The position numbers and the translations under genes were made by a program. Shown here piece by piece: positions 39,441-43,344 of a stretch of DNA of 43,344 bases. This stretch comes from JBGQOJ01 sp052119585 (GTDB lineage Bacteria; Pseudomonadota; Alphaproteobacteria; Rhodobacterales; Rhodobacteraceae). The notes under the pieces were generated by a model, which did no database searches, had not been told where the DNA came from, and saw nothing but the letters and a program-made list of their open reading frames with translations. Each line of letters opens with the position of its first letter. The stretch's first letter is position 1. The stretch covers positions 1 to 43,344 of the forward strand of contig NZ_JBGQOJ010000025.1 in the NCBI RefSeq assembly GCF_052119585.1, given 5' to 3'.

Positions 39441-41834
39441 ATGACCCCGAGTGATCCGCTTTACCAGTTTCAATGGCATTTTCAGCGTCTTGGCGACATC
39501 GAGGCGATCTGGGCCGATTACGCGGGCAATGGCGTAACCGTCGCGATTTATGACGAAGGCGTCGAGGCGACGCATGTGGATCTTGCAGAGAACTACAGCA
39601 CCGCCCTTCACTTTCGTTCGGGCAGCACGATTTATTCCGGCGACCCCAACAATGCGACGACAGATGCGCATGGCACGGCCGTGGCCGGCATCATCGCGTC
39701 CGTTGCGAACAACGATACGGGCGGTGTAGGGGTTGCCTGGGGTGCCACGATCACTTCTGTCAAAATTCTGAACACACCGATCGCAGGTAACGCCTCTTTG
39801 TCACTTGCCGCGATGCAATACACGAAGACCTATGATGTCGTGAATAACAGCTGGGGGTACGGCGCGTCGTTCAGCAGCACACTTAGCATTACAGATCCGC
39901 AAAGCGCGGTCGCGGGAACCGTTGACGCCTTTGTGGCTGCGGCTGCAACGGGTCGCGGCGGGCTGGGAACAATCTTCGTTCAGGCGGCCGGCAACGAGAA
40001 CTCCAACGTCAACGGGTCCGGCGTCAATGCCACGCAGACAACGATCGTCACGGCGGCTACGACCTCTATCGGCTATGTCGCCAGCTATTCCAACCACGGC
40101 GCCAGCGTTCTGATCTCGGCGCCAGCCGCCGGATACACGACCGACCTTAGCGGTCAAGGCGGGTTCAACAAGACCGGGCAGGCAGACCTCGATTCCCTTG
40201 CGGACACGGATTACACCAGCATTTTCGGCGGCACGTCCGCCGCCACTCCGGTTGTGTCCGGTGTTGTCGCCCTGATGCTGGAGGCGGCACCGGAACTTGG
40301 CTGGCGCGATGTGCAAAACATATTGGCCTTTTCTGCCGCCCATACCGGTTCAACCCTTGGTGCCGCGAACCTGTACTCCTCTGAATCGGCGGCCTGGCAG
40401 GTCAACGGATCCGCGAACTGGAATGGCGGCGGGGTGACCTATTCGCAGGATTACGGTTATGGAATGATCGACGCGTTTGCCGCTGTCCGCATGGCCGAAG
40501 TTTGGGTCGCCCTGCAAGAAGAGGCTGCAACGTCTGCCAGCATGCGGACCGTCACCGCGCAATCGGGCAATGATGCGATTGTGATACCGGACACCGGACA
40601 TACGTTTGTCTCGGTCTATATGCCGACCGACATCGAGATCGAGCATGCTTATGTCACAATAGATATCAGCCACACCAACGCTGGCGATCTGCGTCTTTCT
40701 CTGGTGTCTCCGGATGGCGACCTGACATTGCTGATGGATCAGGAAATCGGCTATTCGGCCAATGGTCCGGGCCTTGAATGGACCTTCGGCGTCGCAGGCC
40801 TGCGCGGCGTTTCGTCGGTTGGCACATGGAAACTGCTGGTCGAGGATCTGGCCGCGTCATCGACGGGGCAGGTGGATGCGTTTCAGGTCCAGTTCGTCGG
40901 GCAGACTGCCGATTCCAACGACATCCATCATTTCACGAATGATTTCCTGGCCTACGCGGGCCTTGACCAAAGCAGACAGATCATCAGCGACACCAATGGC
41001 GGCATTGATTGGCTCAACTTTTCCGCCATCGCGCAAAACGTGACAATCACGTCGTTGAGCAGCGGCCCGATCTACGTCAATGGCGTTCAGTGGGCGTCGA
41101 TCGACGCCGACAGCGCATTCGAGAATGTCGTCACAGGCGATGGAAACGACGCCATAACCGGCAACGATCTGGACAATACCCTGCTTGGCATGCGCGGCGA
41201 TGACATTCTGAACGGCGCGGGCGGCAATGATACAGTGCAGGGCGGATCGGGCGATGACCTTTTGAACGGCGATCCTGGCGATGACACCTTGATCGATGGC
41301 TTCGGACAGGACCAATTGCGCGGGGGTGATGGCCACGACAAACTCGTCTCGACCTCTGGGCTGAACCAGCTGTTTGGCGAAGCGGGAAATGACTATTTGA
41401 CGGGCGGGAACCAGAATGACACGCTTTTTGGTGGCGACGGGAACGACGTGATCCGCGGCGATGCCTTTGCCTCGTTTCTGGTCGGGTCCGATACGATCAT
41501 CGGTGGCACCGGCGATGACATCATGGCAGGCGGTGAAGGTGCCGATGTGTTCGTGTTCAACCCGAATGACGGTCACGACACAATCGCCGGTTTTGATGCG
41601 GTTGTGACCTATGATGCGGCAAGCGGTTATGTGCCATCGGGCCTGATTTCAGATTTCCAGGTTGGGATCGACACCATTCGCCTTGACGGGTTCCAATCCC
41701 TGTCGGCGCAAAACATCGGCACCTTTCTGACAGATACCAATGAGGGCGCGCTGCTGGATGCAGAAGGAACGCAAGTGCTGTTCTACGGCCTCGCGGCGGC
41801 GTTGATCGGGGCGGACAGCTTTGTCTTCGCCTAG
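39441..41834 (+). CDS. Subtilisin-like serine protease with P-domain and RTX repeats
   Basis: A 797-residue S8 protease of the kexin-like layout. Catalytic Asp38 is in VAIYDEGVEATH, His77 in DAHGTAVAGI, Ser266 in GGTSAATPVVSG, and the oxyanion Asn is in AAGNENSN. A proprotein-convertase P-domain spans about 385-485 (VTIDISHTNAGDLRLSLVSP, GTWKLLVEDLA). Gly/Asp-rich RTX calcium repeats (GGNDTVQGGSGDDLLNG type) lie at about 565-700. There is no N-terminal signal or propeptide, so export should be by a type I system reading the C-terminus (ends ALIGADSFVFA). No ABC/HlyD genes are in the window. The start at 39441 is chosen because the fold begins at once; its ribosome site is weak. Confidence 0.93.
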   Translation: MTPSDPLYQFQWHFQRLGDIEAIWADYAGNGVTVAIYDEGVEATHVDLAENYSTALHFRSGSTIYSGDPNNATTDAHGTAVAGIIASVANNDTGGVGVAWGATITSVKILNTPIAGNASLSLAAMQYTKTYDVVNNSWGYGASFSSTLSITDPQSAVAGTVDAFVAAAATGRGGLGTIFVQAAGNENSNVNGSGVNATQTTIVTAATTSIGYVASYSNHGASVLISAPAAGYTTDLSGQGGFNKTGQADLDSLADTDYTSIFGGTSAATPVVSGVVALMLEAAPELGWRDVQNILAFSAAHTGSTLGAANLYSSESAAWQVNGSANWNGGGVTYSQDYGYGMIDAFAAVRMAEVWVALQEEAATSASMRTVTAQSGNDAIVIPDTGHTFVSVYMPTDIEIEHAYVTIDISHTNAGDLRLSLVSPDGDLTLLMDQEIGYSANGPGLEWTFGVAGLRGVSSVGTWKLLVEDLAASSTGQVDAFQVQFVGQTADSNDIHHFTNDFLAYAGLDQSRQIISDTNGGIDWLNFSAIAQNVTITSLSSGPIYVNGVQWASIDADSAFENVVTGDGNDAITGNDLDNTLLGMRGDDILNGAGGNDTVQGGSGDDLLNGDPGDDTLIDGFGQDQLRGGDGHDKLVSTSGLNQLFGEAGNDYLTGGNQNDTLFGGDGNDVIRGDAFASFLVGSDTIIGGTGDDIMAGGEGADVFVFNPNDGHDTIAGFDAVVTYDAASGYVPSGLISDFQVGIDTIRLDGFQSLSAQNIGTFLTDTNEGALLDAEGTQVLFYGLAAALIGADSFVFA

Positions 41835-41845
41835 ACTGTGGATCA

Positions 41846-42262
41846 ATGTTGGTCAGGACTGAACACAGGGTCATCGCGGCGGCAACCGCCGCGTTTGTTG
41901 CCGGTGCGCTGGTCTATCCCTACCGCGACTGGTCCGGGCAGTCCGGCGGCCTGTTTCTGGAATCCTATCCGGCCTTTGCCCACGCGCTTTTCTTCACGCT
42001 GTTATGGGCCTTTCCGTTCAGGTCGTTGCGTTCGGCCATAACCGGGGCTGCGCTGATCTTGGGCCTGATCACGATGTTCGAACTGATTCAAAATCAACAC
42101 ATTTTTGCGCAGATTGCGCCATGGCTTCCCGAAGGCATTGCGGATTACGGCCGAGTAGGCATCTATGACCCCCAAGACATTGCAGCTGGCGCATGCGGAG
42201 TGATCTTCGCAACATTTGTGGCCGTGCTAGTGATGCGCAAAAAACGCAGAGGCTACGAGTAG
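41846..42262 (+). CDS. VanZ-like small membrane protein
   Basis: A 138-residue membrane protein with four hydrophobic segments (about residues 8-24, 43-58, 64-84 and 110-130) and a short basic tail (MRKKRRGYE). The spacing of polar residues, TMFELIQ...GRVGIYDPQDIAAGACG, resembles the E..Q...R..D..D....G pattern of VanZ-like proteins, whose function is poorly known beyond low-level teicoplanin resistance for VanZ. It starts 11 bases after the protease stop, and the next gene's ATG comes two bases after its stop, so the three genes are probably one operon. Confidence 0.75.
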   Translation: MLVRTEHRVIAAATAAFVAGALVYPYRDWSGQSGGLFLESYPAFAHALFFTLLWAFPFRSLRSAITGAALILGLITMFELIQNQHIFAQIAPWLPEGIADYGRVGIYDPQDIAAGACGVIFATFVAVLVMRKKRRGYE

Positions 42263-42264
42263 AG

Positions 42265-43149
42265 ATGGATTTTTTAGTAAAAAGCGGTGTGCTTTTGGCA
42301 TGTGCCATGACGGTTATGGCATCCGGTGGCGGCGGGGGCAGCAGTTCGGGTGTGTCGGGGGGCGTTCCCGTTAACATTCCCGCGCCCGCCTACGTCAAAT
42401 ACGCAGAGGTCGCGGAAAATGAAAGCGCCTTGGGCGGGTCATCGCTGCGCAACCCCGCGAATGTGGCTGGCGGAACGCCCGATGTCGTCACGCTTAGCGG
42501 GACGATCACCCATTCCAGCGGCGCAATCGAGCTGGATGATGGCACATATCAGTTCGTCGACATAGATGGGCCAGATGCGAACACATTGGCCTACAGCGAC
42601 GCCTCAAATGCGACGATCACAAAGTTCGCACTGCTTGACACGTCCGCCTATGACTACCTCATCGCCGGGCGGCAGTCGTATACCGACACAAACCAATCGT
42701 ATGAAAACGTATTGATTTCAGGTATCGCGACAAATTCAGCGGACATGCCGAAAAGCGGTCAGGCGACCTATGTCGGGACAGCAACGGCAAGCGTTTTCGA
42801 CGCAAACGGTAGCTACGTCCTGACCAACGGGACAAGTAACATCGTTGCGATATTCGCCGGTAATGGAAGTGTGAACGCGACCCTGAATAGGTTCGCTGAT
42901 ACTTCGGGGGTGGTCCCGATTGATACGATCAAACTGCTAAATATGACAATTGCGGGGAACTCCTATTCAGGTGGCACCCTCGCCACCGAACTGAAGGGAC
43001 AAACGGTCGATGCAACCGGCGGCGGAACATCGGCAGCCAAAGGGACGTTCTTTGGATATACCGCATCGGGCAAACCGGCGGAAACCGGCGGCGTGTTCAT
43101 CAAGACGGGTGATGCCGGCCAGATTTCCGGTGCGTTCCTTGGGAAATAG
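42265..43149 (+). CDS. TbpB-like exported protein with Gly/Ser linker
   Basis: A 294-residue protein. A hydrophobic N-terminus (MDFLVKSGVLLACAMTVMA) leads into a GGGGGSSSG linker and a beta-rich Thr/Ser/Asn body. The C-terminal strand pattern, KGTFFGYTASGKPAETGGVFIK followed by GQISGAFLGK, is typical of the TbpB/factor-H-binding-like beta-barrel domain found in surface lipoproteins. Oddly, the position where these proteins usually have the lipidated Cys before the glycine run is Ser here. The only Cys (LLAC, position 13) would give a very short lipoprotein signal. It may therefore be secreted rather than lipid-anchored. It starts two bases after the VanZ-like gene. The ligand is unknown and there is no receptor gene nearby. 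Confidence 0.8.
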   Translation: MDFLVKSGVLLACAMTVMASGGGGGSSSGVSGGVPVNIPAPAYVKYAEVAENESALGGSSLRNPANVAGGTPDVVTLSGTITHSSGAIELDDGTYQFVDIDGPDANTLAYSDASNATITKFALLDTSAYDYLIAGRQSYTDTNQSYENVLISGIATNSADMPKSGQATYVGTATASVFDANGSYVLTNGTSNIVAIFAGNGSVNATLNRFADTSGVVPIDTIKLLNMTIAGNSYSGGTLATELKGQTVDATGGGTSAAKGTFFGYTASGKPAETGGVFIKTGDAGQISGAFLGK

Positions 43150-43344
43150 ACATCGTATCCCAATAGGATAACCAAAACTGCAGAAGCGACGAAACGAGAC
43201 AGCAGATTTCTGCTCCCTTTCCGAAGAGGGGAAATATATCGTTTGGATGTGCGATCCCCCCAATCATTCGGGCACCTCGATTTTTACGAGTTTTCAGCTC
43301 CACACCTCGGCGCTACCGGTTTGAAGGTGGCCGGAGACCACTGA

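Noticed and set aside
41140..41530. Repetitive Gly/Asp-coding sequence that could be read as a DNA repeat array
   Set aside because: The periodicity is that of RTX calcium-binding repeats in the protein; nucleotide copies are diverged and there are no constant repeats or spacers as in CRISPR.
43150..43344. Frames at the right edge (minus strand, 42963-43303)
   Set aside because: They overlap the TbpB-like gene or lack any start signal or domain; the last 195 bases hold nothing I can support.

Overview
The window looks like a chromosomal segment of a marine alphaproteobacterium of the order Rhodobacterales (Roseobacter group). This rests on its high GC content, tight head-to-tail gene packing and gene content: MsrPQ, a DinB with an N-terminal Cys4 knuckle, DUF2794, the ferritin-VIT1 protein MbfA with an Irr-type iron control element, and a 41-residue zinc-ligand-free L36. 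I see no insertion sequence, integrase, CRISPR array, plasmid or phage gene. Nearly everything is core or lightly accessory chromosome.

Layout. 1-435: non-coding. 0.4-2.0 kb (minus): periplasmic methionine sulfoxide reductase msrP-msrQ. 2.2-3.3 kb (plus): a secreted DUF302 protein behind an FNR-type box, then a secreted fasciclin protein. 3.4-6.0 kb (minus): clpB behind a sigma-32-like promoter. 6.3-9.0 kb: a conserved unknown, pyrF, and an NfeD-like/SPFH membrane pair. 9.2-11.3 kb: dinB and an N-formylglutamate amidohydrolase. 11.4-11.8 kb: tRNA-Val(GAC), rpmJ and a strong terminator. 11.8-14.6 kb (minus): a lone formate dehydrogenase alpha subunit. 14.8-17.0 kb (plus): two saccharopine dehydrogenase-type genes for lysine metabolism. 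17.1-19.6 kb: zapE and an MFS carrier.

19.6-25.4 kb (minus) is a closely packed run: mbfA, an AEC transporter, fghA, a DUF188 protein, a HAD phosphatase, an ornithine cyclodeaminase-family enzyme and an alpha/beta hydrolase. It has an iron control element at its head and hairpins at its tail. 25.5-26.5 kb holds a tiny secreted two-cysteine peptide and a TetR regulator that share a set of TGAAC-N6-GTTCA operators. This is the most distinctive uncharacterised unit here. 26.6-27.7 kb: the glutathione-dependent formaldehyde dehydrogenase, which works with fghA and can feed formate to the formate dehydrogenase at 11.8 kb.

27.8-31.5 kb: an I78-type lipoprotein, a cytochrome c-prime, a candidate 6S RNA on the minus strand, a DUF2794 gene, and a coupled M17 aminopeptidase-NlpC/P60 pair. 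31.6-35.5 kb: an unknown small protein, beta-carbonic anhydrase, asd and a DEAD-box helicase. 35.6-39.2 kb (minus): a two-domain universal stress protein coupled to a SulP anion transporter, and an MFS protein. 39.4-43.1 kb (plus) is a likely three-gene cell-surface unit: an RTX subtilisin-like protease with a P-domain, a VanZ-like membrane protein and a TbpB-like exported protein. The last 195 bases hold no gene I can support.
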